A DNA stretch of 64,000 nt, from NCBI GenBank assembly GCA_030055465.1, contig JASFYF010000001.1, positions 762,447-826,446 of the forward strand. The letters run 5' to 3'. Positions 29,212 through 38,301 of this stretch are shown one piece after another (position 1 is the first letter of the stretch; each line of letters opens with the position of its first letter). This stretch comes from Candidatus Nezhaarchaeota archaeon (GTDB lineage: Archaea > Thermoproteota > Methanomethylicia > Nezhaarchaeales > WYZ-LMO8). The notes beneath the pieces are model-generated. The model was not told where the DNA came from and ran no database searches. It was given only the letters and a program-made list of their open reading frames with translations. The translations under genes were made by a program, and so were the position numbers.

Positions 29212-30416
29212 TTAAGTAGGAATACATGGTGAATTGTTACCTTCATTTCTACTTAACTCTTCCCCTTCGATTATTTCATTGGGGGCTTTCGGGGAGAACC
29301 CGATTCCCCACATCCTGAGGATGTTGATGCAAGCTATAAAATGTCTGTCTGCCTTAAATCCGCAACCTTTGCATTTAAAGACCTGCTCATTTGTCTTGGA
29401 CAAACGCCCGCATCTTGGGCAGGTCTTGCTCGTGTTCTTAGCTGAAACGTAGTGTGTTTTGTAGCCATGCCACGCCATTTTGTATTCAATGAAGTCTTGG
29501 ATTTTCCTGTAGGGTAGGGAGGAGACTTTTCTATTTTTACGCTTAGCGTATTTATTTCTCGTTGCGTTGTAGCTTAACCCCTTTAGTTTCTTGAGGATTG
29601 GGGTAACGCCGTTTTTAACGAATTCTCTAACGATTGCCGTGGTTACTTTGTGAAGGATGTCGTTGATCCTTCTTTTCTCATGCTTAGAGTATTTCTCCAT
29701 AAGCATCTTTGAAGTATTGGGCTTAAATTTGGACAAAGCTTGGATTTTCTACGCTTCTCAAAATAATGAACCCTTACGCTGTACAGTTTCTTAAGGTCGA
29801 TTTTCCGATACCTTAACTCATCCTTTGCTTCAAGTATGTCTAAGCTCATTAGGTTAATGTCTACTGAACCGTAGCCACGGGGCTTTTTCTCTTCAACCTC
29901 TTTCTTGAAGGTTACAATCGCTCCATTGTTGAGTAACGTGATTTCCCCAACCTTTAACTTTCCCCCTCTCCATCCCTCAACAAATTATCTTTGATAGGAG
30001 CCTATGACCAGCGGAACTTCGATCCAGCTGTAAGGTTTTGTTGTAACGACTATTTTATCTCCACTATTTTATCTCCTCTGAAACCGCATAAGTTCCTTCT
30101 GGAGTCTCATGGCTGAAGCTTTAAAGGTTGGAGGTTTATTGGAGTTGGCCTTTCCCCTCTTCACAAGCCTCTTCCAAGAACGTATTATTCCACATGCTAC
30201 CCTGCAAGCCGATATGCAATAGTGAGTTGCAAATCCATACTTCTGCTTGAAATGGTTGTAGAGCGCTCTCTCAAGCTTCATTGGAGAGCTGATGTTGTTC
30301 TTTAAGGCATAAGCCATGCATTCGTTAACCATTTGATTGAAGACCTCAATCAGGGGCTTGACATCAGCATTATGCTTGAAGACCACCGCTTTAGCTGCTT
30401 CCATTCCTGCGCTCAC
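29212..30416 (-). pseudogene. tnpB: TnpB RNA-guided nuclease relic (IS607/IS605-type), at least four lesions
   Basis: Assembled from three minus-strand frames: MEAAKAVVFKHNADVKPLIEVFNQMVNECMAYALKNN... (30069-30416); GDKIVVTTKPYSWIEVPLVIGSYQR*FVEGWRGGKLKVGEITLLNNGAIVTFKKEVEEKKPRGYGSVDINLMSLD...; KFKPNTSKMLMEKYSKHEKRRINDILHKV...KTCPRCGRLSKTNEQVFKCKGCGFKADRHFIACINI (29212-29736). Confidence 0.92.
30049..30076. repeat. 14 bp perfect tandem duplication (actattttatctcc x2) inside tnpB relic, frame-breaking
   Basis: Direct reading of 30041-30080; removing one copy rejoins ...MRFQ(R)GDKIVVTTKPYSWIEVPL. Confidence 0.95.
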
Positions 30417-30579
30417 CTCTTAGAATTTTCTCTATGTCGCTTTTGTAATAGCGTAGTTTTCCACTTGGAAGGCGGGCCGCTCTTATGAGTCCCTTCTTAT
30501 ACCATAGCCATAGAGTCTTGTTGCTAACTTTAAGGATGGTTCTGGCTTCCTTCGGTGTAATGAGTTCTTCGTATGACAT
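30391..30579 (-). CDS. MerR-like HTH protein, equivalent to the DNA-binding domain of IS607 TnpA without the serine recombinase domain
   Basis: MSYEELITPKEARTILKVSNKTLWLWYKKGLIRAARLPSGKLRYYKSDIEKILRGERRNGSS*; overlaps the tnpB start as IS607 tnpA does. Confidence 0.75.
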   Translation of the reverse strand: MSYEELITPKEARTILKVSNKTLWLWYKKGLIRAARLPSGKLRYYKSDIEKILRGERRNGSS

Positions 30580-30662
30580 CAAAGAAAATATTAGAAATGA
30601 GTTAATATTTAAGCCCGTCCATTCTGAAACTGCTGACAACTGGCTAGAGACTTCATCCATAA

Positions 30663-30945
30663 GCTAACAACTTTTCTCTCCAGAGAATACGAAGGATACA
30701 TACATGGCTTCGAAGACTTGGAGAGGAAGCGGATGTTTAACAGCTCGAAGAGACATAATGGGGAGGTTGCGAAGAGCCACTGGAAGACCATACAGTCCTT
30801 TATGGCATATAAGTCGAAGACAATGCCTCTCAACCCGAAGAATACAAGCAAAAGATGCTCCAGATGTGGGATGATTAATGCCCCGAAAGGAGCGAAATAC
30901 GAATGCAGAGGATGCGGGTTGAGGATTGATAGGCAGCTCCTATGA
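30663..30945 (+). pseudogene. tnpB: C-terminal fragment of a second, divergent TnpB in the opposite orientation
   Basis: GFEDLERKRMFNSSKRHNGEVAKSHWKTIQSFMAYKSKTMPLNPKNTSKRCSRCGMINAPKGAKYECRGCGLRIDRQLL*: TnpB zinc-ribbon region, truncated right after the last catalytic Asp region. Confidence 0.85.
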
Positions 30946-31024
30946 ACTCGCGAGGAGCCCTAAGCTAGTGAACCCCAAGAGCTACGCAAGTCTATCTAAG
31001 ACTACGTAGCTCAGAACCCCACGC

Positions 31025-31168
31025 TTACCCCCTCATAAATTCCTGAACAAGCCTAGTCTTACCAACCCTTCTACGACCGTAAAGGAGCACAAGCGCCGCC
31101 CTACCCCCTACATGAAGCGCCTCTAAAAGCTTCAACTCCCCCCGTCTATCGACAAATTGTACAATCAT
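31025..31168 (-). pseudogene. N-terminal fragment of an archaeal AAA ATPase (Walker A retained)
   Basis: Minus translation: MIVQFVDRRGELKLLEALHVGGRAALVLLYGRRRVGKTRLVQEFMRG*. Too short to be in the ORF track. Confidence 0.8.
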
Positions 31169-31190
31169 GATTGTAACAATTACGATTGTA
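31160..31190 (-). promoter_or_regulatory. Two tandem palindromic operator-like elements overlapping the start of the ATPase fragment
   Basis: TACAATCATGATTGTA (31160-31175, perfect 16 bp palindrome containing the start codon) followed by ACAATTACGATTGT (31176-31189, imperfect palindrome). Confidence 0.6.
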
Positions 31191-31338
31191 AAAATTAAGC
31201 TTTTACGCCTCTATCAGCCATTGATGAAACTTTAAAATGAGTTGTTAGGCGAAAGCCAAAAAAAAGGCCCATCGAAAAACGCACTCCTATGGAATCCTAT
31301 ATAATCAACACATTCAATAAACCCCAAGCTAAGGATCA

Positions 31339-31773
31339 TTAATAATCCTTTATGTGCTTCACTATTTTGAGTTTCAGCACTTTTTGGTTGTTTAAAAGCC
31401 TGTCGTCTGCAGTATACATGATGGCTCCTAAGCTTGAAGCCAACGTTATATATGCTGCATCATAAACTGTTACATTACTGTCTAGGCTTGTCTTTAAACT
31501 CTTTAAGGCAATGTTCAGATCTATCTCATGCAGCCTTATCTCCGAATTCGCTATGAGTTCCAAGGCTTTCTCCGCTACATCCCTGCCTATAAAGCCCCTC
31601 AAGCAATACTTCCTTAGTGCGCTAGCAGCCTCTAAGAGAATGATGCTGGGCGCTTGAACATCAACATTACCATCCAGAAAGTCATCCCTTAGCTTTAAGG
31701 CATATTCAGCATAGTCCTCCGGTATAACCCATTTAATGATTACGCTTGCGTCCGCAACAACCTTATCGCTCAT
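31339..31773 (-). CDS. vapC: VapC-type PIN domain toxin
   Basis: MSDKVVADASVIIKWVIPEDYAEYALKLRDD...VTVYDAAYITLASSLGAIMYTADDRLL. Start trimmed to ATG at 31773. Confidence 0.9.
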   Translation of the reverse strand: MSDKVVADASVIIKWVIPEDYAEYALKLRDDFLDGNVDVQAPSIILLEAASALRKYCLRGFIGRDVAEKALELIANSEIRLHEIDLNIALKSLKTSLDSNVTVYDAAYITLASSLGAIMYTADDRLLNNQKVLKLKIVKHIKDY

Positions 31774-31975
31774 CCCTATCCTCCCTGACGAACTCGGCTG
31801 AAAGGTTACCCTTAACCTCTCTAATGCTTTCCCTAAGGCTATCCATATCCAACCGGAGCCTCTCAGCCCTCTTAACCCTTGCAAGCCTCTCCAGGAAAGC
31901 CCTAACCTCACTAGCATAATCTATTCCAAGCCTGTCAAGCTCCTCCTTAAGCCTCTTAGGAACCCTAAAACTCAT
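31763..31975 (-). CDS. vapB: VapB-like antitoxin
   Basis: MSFRVPKRLKEELDRLGIDYASEVRAFLERLARVKRAERLRLDMDSLRESIREVKGNLSAEFVREDRDER, overlapping vapC start. Confidence 0.85.
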   Translation of the reverse strand: MSFRVPKRLKEELDRLGIDYASEVRAFLERLARVKRAERLRLDMDSLRESIREVKGNLSAEFVREDRDER

Positions 31976-32249
31976 GACTACACTCAACGTAAACACCAAA
32001 GACGTTGGGAACAGTAGACAAAATAAAGTTTACGCTTTTATATGACGAGGTTAAGGCTTTCGAGTGGATAGGCAAAAGCATCGCTACTGGGTGTGAGGGA
32101 ACTAAAGTTTCCTTGGAGAAAAGATAAAGCCTCATCCCAGCAACATCCCACGGACTGGGAAACACACCTACTAATGGGCATACTACCATTCATACTATAG
32201 TCGGAAAACCCCTGCCAAACAGGAATAAAGCTTTTAATCTTTACTAAAA

Positions 32250-32266
32250 TTTCCCCTATAGGGAAA
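32250..32266 (+). promoter_or_regulatory. Near-palindromic operator-like element upstream of DUF4143 ATPase relic
   Basis: TTTCCCCTATAGGGAAA (a TTTCCC-TATA-GGGAAA palindrome with one extra C), 7 bp before the ATG at 32274. A half copy TTTCCCCCTA follows at 32282. Confidence 0.5.
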
Positions 32267-32273
32267 AACTTTT

Positions 32274-33298
32274 ATGAAAAGTTTCCCCCTACTCCCTGAA
32301 TACCTCTTCTTCGACGAGATTCAAGCCCTAGAAAATTGGCAAAAAGCAATTTACACCCTTTATGAGAGGAAAAGACACTATATTTTCATAACAGGCTCTT
32401 CATCAAAACTATTAAGTAGAGAGATAGCCACGCAGCTTCGGGGACGGGCGGTTACGGTAAAAGTTCATCCCTTCTCCTTTGCAGAAATCCTATCATTAAA
32501 CAACATACCTTGTAAAAAATACTACACAAACTATGAAATTGGGCAAATAAAAAACCTTGCCAGAAACTACATTGAGAGAGGCGGATTCCCAGACATAGTC
32601 CTCGGGCATGTTTTCCCATCAACATTTTTCAGGGATTACCTCGACCTAATAGTCTACAGGGACATCATTGAAAGGTATGGAATCAAAAACAGACACGCCC
32701 TGGACTTCACCATAAAATCAATCCTATCATCCTTCACCAAAACATTCTCAGTAAACAAGACCTTCAACGCCCTTAAGTCAATAGGCGCCAAAGTAAGCAA
32801 GAAAACCCTCTACAGCTTTCAGAAAATCCTTGAAGACATAGGATTCGCAATCTTCCTGAAAAAATCGACAAAAGCCTAAGAAAAACTGAACTAACCATGC
32901 CAAAGGCATACCTAACAGATAATGGAATTTTCCGATTCACAGAATACAGGCTAGATATGGGAAAACTACTGGAAAACGCGGTTCTGCAGGAACTGTGCAA
33001 AATTGGCCTTGAACCAAACCGGGACATCTTCTACTGGAGAGACAACACAGGCAAAGAGGTTGACTTCATAATCCGAGAAGAAAGGATCAAGCAGCTGTTC
33101 CAAGTAACCTATGCCTCTGACGCAGGTGAAATCGAAAACAGAGAAATCGAATCAATGCTGAAAGCAAGCAACCAGCTAAACTGCAACAACCTAAACATGA
33201 TAACATGGGACTATGAAGACGAAAAACGATACGCAAACAAGACAATAAAATTCACACCCTTCTGGAAATGGGCGATAAACTTGCACCATACACACTAA
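32274..33298 (+). pseudogene. AAA ATPase with DUF4143 domain, N-terminal Walker A region deleted and frame broken in an A tract
   Basis: EYLFFDEIQALENWQKAIYTLYERKRHYIFITGSSSKLLSREIATQLRGRAVTVKVHPFSFAEIL...ARNYIERGGFPDIV (32274-32879), then [33 protein letters not shown]...[17 protein letters not shown] (32897-33298). One extra A in the A6 run near 32861 rejoins [24 protein letters not shown]. Confidence 0.9.
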
Positions 33299-33499
33299 AC
33301 AAAGCTCATATTTCCTAATGTGAAGCACAACGCAAGCCATCCAAGGCTGATGAGCATTTAGTTTATCATACCTAAAATTCAAATTTTAGTAAAGTACACT
33401 ATATGTTAAGCGAGAACGTTTAACGCTTCAATGAATGACGGTTTACCGGATCACTTAGTAGTTAACTGGGAAAGCAGCCGCAGGATAGCCGAATATATT

Positions 33500-33960
33500 T
33501 GAAACTTCGTCATCGACAGGGTTGTCCTGAAGGATATCCCTGCAGTGTTTAGGACGCGGATCGTTGCCCTCATGGAAAACATTTTAGGGATTATCCTATC
33601 CAACCATGGAAGCCTAATAAACGTTAACGCCCTCTCCCAGAGCCTCGGCGAGAACAAAATAACCATATTAAACTACCTTAAATACCTAGAATCTTCAATG
33701 CTAATTAGGACGCTTTCAAAGTTCAGGCATTCTGAATGGCGGCCTCAAGAAAGCTGAAGAAATATTATCCGATATCCCCATCCCTAACATTCGCCATCCC
33801 TAACCAAAGCCTTGAGGCGAAAATGGGCAGCATGCTGGAAACATAAGCCGTAAACGCCTCAGAAGCCGAATACTTAGAGGCGCAGGCGAAGAAGTTAACA
33901 TAATCCTCAAAAAGGATAAGCTTCTTCCAACAGAGGTAAAAACGGTTATACATGCGTATA
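33500..33960 (+). pseudogene. Relic of another DUF4143-type ATPase, C-terminal half, many stops
   Basis: FVIDRVVLKDIPAVFRTRIVALMENILGIILSNHGSLINVNALSQSLGENKITILNYLKYLESSMLIRTLSKFR then decayed sequence ending ...ILKKDKLLPTEVK. Confidence 0.7.
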
Positions 33961-34621
33961 AACTTCTATGTTCAGCCGCTTAGATGCCTCTAATGCCTTA
34001 TCATCAACATAGGGCGTCACAATTAACAGTCTATCTGGCTTTCTACCCGTCTTCTCCATGTACAGCTCTGCCTTCCTCCTAAGCTGGTATACATCTGAAG
34101 CCTTCACATGGGATGCTACCTCAATCAATATCACCTTACCATCTTTCACAGCGATATCAACCTCCACCTCACTCGGGTAACCAAAAAAACCTTCCATCCT
34201 CATCATAAGCCCTCCACTTCTCAACCGTAAAGCCAAACTCCTTGCCTAGCAACCCCTCTAACTCCTCTCTAAAGGCCTCCTCAGCCATCAAACCCCACCT
34301 GGCGCCCAAAGCTGAAATATGCCTCTCAATCAGCATGAAACCCCTATTCATATCCTCCATAAGCCTAGCAAACTCCTCGTCATGTCGTTTGAATCCGGCA
34401 TTCATGTCCTCTCTAAGCTTGGCAAGCTCCTCGATACGTTTCGTAAGTATTTCCTCGTGTCTGTCAAGTCTGGCTAAAATTTCATTAAACTTCCTGTCAT
34501 GCTCCTCAAGTCTCCTTAGAACCTCAGCTAGCCCTATGTAGCCTGCCACTGCATACCTAAACTCCTCATCTTCCCTCAAGAGGCTTAGAAGCTTGGCCTT
34601 TAACTCGTTCGCTTCAATCAT
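33946..34621 (-). pseudogene. DUF3782-type coiled-coil protein with PD-(D/E)XK nuclease-like domain, split by a frameshift in a 7-base homopolymer
   Basis: 34621-34169: MIEANELKAKLLSLLREDEEFRYAVAGYIGLAEVLRRLEEHDRKFNEILARLDRHEEIL...EKWRAYDEDGRFF; 34236-33946 continues GYPSEVEVDIAVKDGKVILIEVASHVKASDVYQLRRKAELYMEKTGRKPDRLLIVTPY. Frames meet at an A7 run (+ strand, near 34183-34189). Confidence 0.85.
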
Positions 34622-35896
34622 ACATGAATGTTAAAATACGCATCACCTATTTAAACATCAGTCTGAACGTGTAAACAAGTTGTCTGCAAAAGAGTGTGGA
34701 GACAGGCTGTTCAGCGCATTCCAAAGCGTACCATCAAAATCTTTCATCATACGTGCTGTAGGGCTGCTGGATAATGATGCGGCTGTTGATGCATGGCTGG
34801 CTTGTTGTGGTCTGCAGCGTATTTTGGAGCTTCTTGCTGGTTGCCGCAAAACATTTATTAGGGTGTTTCATGGTGAAGTGAGGGCTGTTATCCGGCTTGA
34901 AAGGGATGTAATGGATGATCCTGCTTTACGTGGCACTTGCCACGGGAGCTGCTGCATTAGCCGTTGTGGCATGGCTTGCCTGGAAGGGTTTTAAGCGAGC
35001 CCCCGGGCAACCCCCGCATGGTTGAGGTGTCGGGCTACATTAGGGAAAGCGCTGAAGCGTTTATCCGCAGGCAGTTCAGCACCATAGCCGCTGCTATAGG
35101 GCTGCTGCTTATACCCTTCGCCCTGCTGGATGTTCGGGCAGCGTTCTCTTTTGTACTGGGCTCATGTCTCTCGCTTCTCGCCGCCTATATAGGCCTACGC
35201 ATAGCTGTTGAGGCCAATGTGAGAACAGCCCATGCGGCAACAGCTTCGCCTCTTAAAGCCTTCAACATAGCCTTCAGCGGCGGCTCCGTCACCGGGTTGT
35301 CCGTGGTGGGTCTAAGCCTGATAGGCGTATGCTCCCTTTACCTGCTCTATGGGGAAGCCAGCCCAATAGTAAGCTTCGGCTTCGGTGCAAGCCTCACGGC
35401 GCTGTTCGCCCAGCTTGGAGGCGGAATATTCACTAAGGCGGCTGACATAGGCGCGGACCTTGTGGGCAAGGTGGAACGCCACATCCCCGAGGATGACCCG
35501 CGTAACCCCGCGGTCATCGCAGACCTTGTAGGCGATAATGTGGGTGACTGCGCCGGCAGGGGCGCTGATCTTTTCGAGTCGATGAGCAACGACTACATAA
35601 CCGCCCTAATCCTCGGGGCGCTGGTGTCATGGCAGTATAGCCAGGCAGCCATGGCTTTTCCCTTCATGCTGGGCGCCGGAGGCATAATAGCAGCCGTAGC
35701 CGCCATAGCCCTTGTGAGAATGTGGGGCGATGGAAAGCCCATTTCAAAATTCAACCTGGGATTATTTGCAACTTCGCTTTTCCGTGTTCTGGGCTCGCTG
35801 GTCGCCTGCGCCGTCACCATAGGCGACTTGAAGATTCTCGCGGCAACCGTTGGGTGGACAGCAGTCCTAAATAGATAGATTTTTGTAGACGTTTTA

Positions 35897-37056
35897 GTGT
35901 ATACTCTATTCGTGGAGATAGTCCTCAGCGTTCCATTTGTTTACAAGGTTAACGATGAAGTTAGAAAGCTCTTAGAGGACTTCAGAGATATGGTGAACTT
36001 CTGCGTAGGCTTTGCCGCTGAGAGGAGGATAACTTCTTACGCCAGGCTTAGAAAGAGCGTTTACGAAGAGTGGAAGGGGAGGGGGATTACTCCACTCACT
36101 ACTGTCATTCAGCATGTAAAATAGCCTTAGCTATGCTCAAAAGCTTTAGGAGGCTTAAGCGTAAGGGATTAGCCAAGTTTGACAGGCCTGAAGCTAAAAA
36201 GCTCTTCATGCAACTCGACCCGCAACTGTACAAGTTTTACGGTGATAGGATCAGGATATCCGTTAAGCCCAGAAAGTTTCTCTTCATAGAGTTGAAGTAT
36301 GGTGAATATCAAAAGAAGTTCATAGATGCTTGGAAAGAGGGGAAGTTGAGGACTGGAGAGGTCACCATAAATGAAACGAAGATAATTATACCGTTCAAGA
36401 AGGAGGTTGACCTCACCAATCCAAGCGACTGGATGGCGATAGACGTCAACGAGTCCAATGTTACTGGAGTGAGCACAAACCCTCACATCATGAGGGTTGA
36501 AAGCAGCTTGAGGACGATTCACACAACCTACTTCAGCATCATTAGGCGAATTCAAAGGCTGGGGAAATACAAGCCGGAGACCACTGAGAGGTTGCTTAAG
36601 AGATATTCTAATAGGAGAAAGTCTAAGGCTAGAGACGAATGCCACAAAATATCTAGAAAAATCGTGGATTTTGCCAAGCAACACGGCTTTGGCATAATCA
36701 TAGAGGATCTCAAGGGAATTAGGAGAAGAATTAACTGAATTAACTACGGTAAAAACCTCAACCGTAGGCTGCATTCCTGGAACTTCAGGAGGATGCAGTT
36801 CTACATAGAGTACAAAGCTAAGCTTGAAGGTTTGCCAGTCGTATACATCAATCCTAAAGACACTTCAAGCCTATGCCCGATATGTGGCGGCAGGCTAGCG
36901 TCGAATGGGTATAGGCTTCTGAAATGTGAAAAATGTAGATATGAAAACGATAGAGACATAACCGCTTGCCTAAACCTACTCAGGATGAGGGGAGCCCCGT
37001 TGCCCCCGAAAGCCCTCTATGACCCTCAGATAATAGAGGTGAGGGGGAAGGGATGA
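35897..37056 (+). pseudogene. tnpB: TnpB with catalytic residues present but frameshift and duplication-derived stop
   Basis: VPFVYKVNDEVRKLLEDFRDMVNFCVGFAAERRITSYARLRKSVYEEWKGRG / THYCHSACKIALAMLKSFRRLKRKGLAKFDRPEAKKLFMQLDP...WMAIDVNESNVTGV...HGFGIIIEDLKGIRRRIN*INYGKNLNRRLHSWNFRRMQFYIEYKAKLEGLPVVYINPKDTSSLCPICGGRLASNGYRLLKCEKCRYENDRDITACLNLLRMRG. Confidence 0.93.
36728..36745. repeat. 9 bp perfect tandem duplication (gaattaact x2) creating an in-frame TGA in tnpB
   Basis: aggagaa-gaattaact-gaattaact-acggt; removing one copy gives RRRINYGKNLNRR. Confidence 0.95.
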
Positions 37057-38177
37057 AAATCTATGAATCCCACAACGGTTGGTTGCAAGCCTTGTGGTAG
37101 GTGTTGCCGTACAGTACTACACGGAGATTAACGGTCCAGTTATCAGGGAGGTTACGGAGTCGTCTAGAGCAGGATCCGCCATAAACATTCTAACAGGCAT
37201 GGCCTACGCTCTTCAAAGTCCCTTCCTGCCCATATTGTTCATAGCCGCAGCCGTGGGGTTAGCCTACATCCTAACCGGCGGGTCCCTGTATGCCGTTTTA
37301 GGGGGTTAACCTTGGAACGGACTTGGCCATAGGATTCATAATGTCAGGCGACGCCTTCGGCCCCATATGCGACAACGCGGACGGCATAGCTGAGATTGTC
37401 TCAAACCCGCACCGTTGGGCTTGACGAGCTTGACGCTCTTGGAAACACTACGAAGGCGTATACCAAGGCCTCCGCAACCTCCTCAGGCATGGTTTCAACC
37501 ATGGTGATGTTCATCACCTTCGCGCGGCTTGTAAACCTTCATGAGAACAGCCATAACATTCTAAGCCCAATATTCATAGCGGGCCTCCTATTCGGCGCCA
37601 TGCTGCCCTTCACCTACTCATCCTTGGCTATTAAGGCGACAAGCAAAACAGCCTACAAGATTGTGGATGAGGTGCGAAGGCAGTTCAGGGATAACCCAGG
37701 CATACTGGAGGGCAAATCCAAGCCTAACTACGCAAGAGATGCGTGGACCTCGCAACGAAGCATGCGCTTAGGAACATGATGGCCCCAGCCTCGTTAGCTA
37801 TACTCCCGCCCATAGCCGTGGGGCTAATCCTGGGAAGACACGTTTCAGGCGGGCTCCTTCTCGGCTGCCTCATCTCCTCCGTGCTGCTCTCCTCCTTCAT
37901 CTTCGGCGGAGGCATATGGGATAACAGCAAAAATAAATTGAAAAAACTGGATGAAAAACACCCCAATCCACGAGGCGGCGGTGGCAGGAGACATCGTAGG
38001 CGATCCCCTAAAAGACGTGGCAGGCCCATCGCTCAACATATTCATGAAACTAACAACCATAACCGCCCTACTAATAGCCCCCTTCATAATACCCTAAAGC
38101 ATCTCCACCACACATAAACGGGGACTGTGAAGCCGCAACGCTATATGAAGGGCGCATGTAAGCAGCCCTGAACAGGA

Positions 38178-38280
38178 GGGCCATCAAGAATCATCCTCAA
38201 GCATCCCCCAGCGTAAGCCTGGGTCAACTGTGAAAAAACGACGGGGTATCGATTTTGTAGCCCTCGTCAGCCGTTAAAAT
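38178..38280. repeat. Left copy of ~100 bp diverged direct repeat flanking the ATPase gene
   Basis: gccatcaagaatcatcctcaagcatcccccagcgtaagcctgggtcaactgtgaaaaaacgacggggtatcgattttgtagccctcgtcagccgttaaaatc; aligns by eye with 39459-39572. Confidence 0.55.
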
Positions 38281-38301
38281 CGGTTTTCCCGGAAATGTTA
38301 A

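Larger units (their letters stand above)
35875..37075 (+). mobile_element. TnpB-only insertion element inside hppA (ends approximate)
   Basis: Non-hppA sequence between the GDLKILAATVGWTAVLN and VASLVVGVAVQYYTE parts of hppA; carries a full-length tnpB. Possible ends at ATAGATTTT (35875-35883) and inverted AAAATCTAT (37056-37064). Confidence 0.75.
34915..38097 (+). pseudogene. hppA: Membrane-bound proton/sodium-translocating pyrophosphatase, interrupted by a TnpB element and several frameshifts
   Basis: N-terminal TM MILLYVALATGAAALAVVAWLAWKGFKRAPG (34915 frame), VSGYIRESAEAFIRRQFSTIAAAIG...DIGADLVGKVERHIPEDDPRNPAVIADLVGDNVGDCAGRGADLFES (34964 ORF); after the insertion VASLVVGVAVQYYTEINGPVIREVTESSRAGSAINILTGMAYALQS (37079), ALGNTTKAYTKASATSSGMVSTMVMFITF (37396 ORF), GGGIWDNSKNK and [40 protein letters not shown]. 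Confidence 0.93.

Noticed and set aside
34680-34994. ORF 34680-34994 as a gene
   Set aside because: No recognisable family; its end overlaps the hppA N-terminus in another frame.
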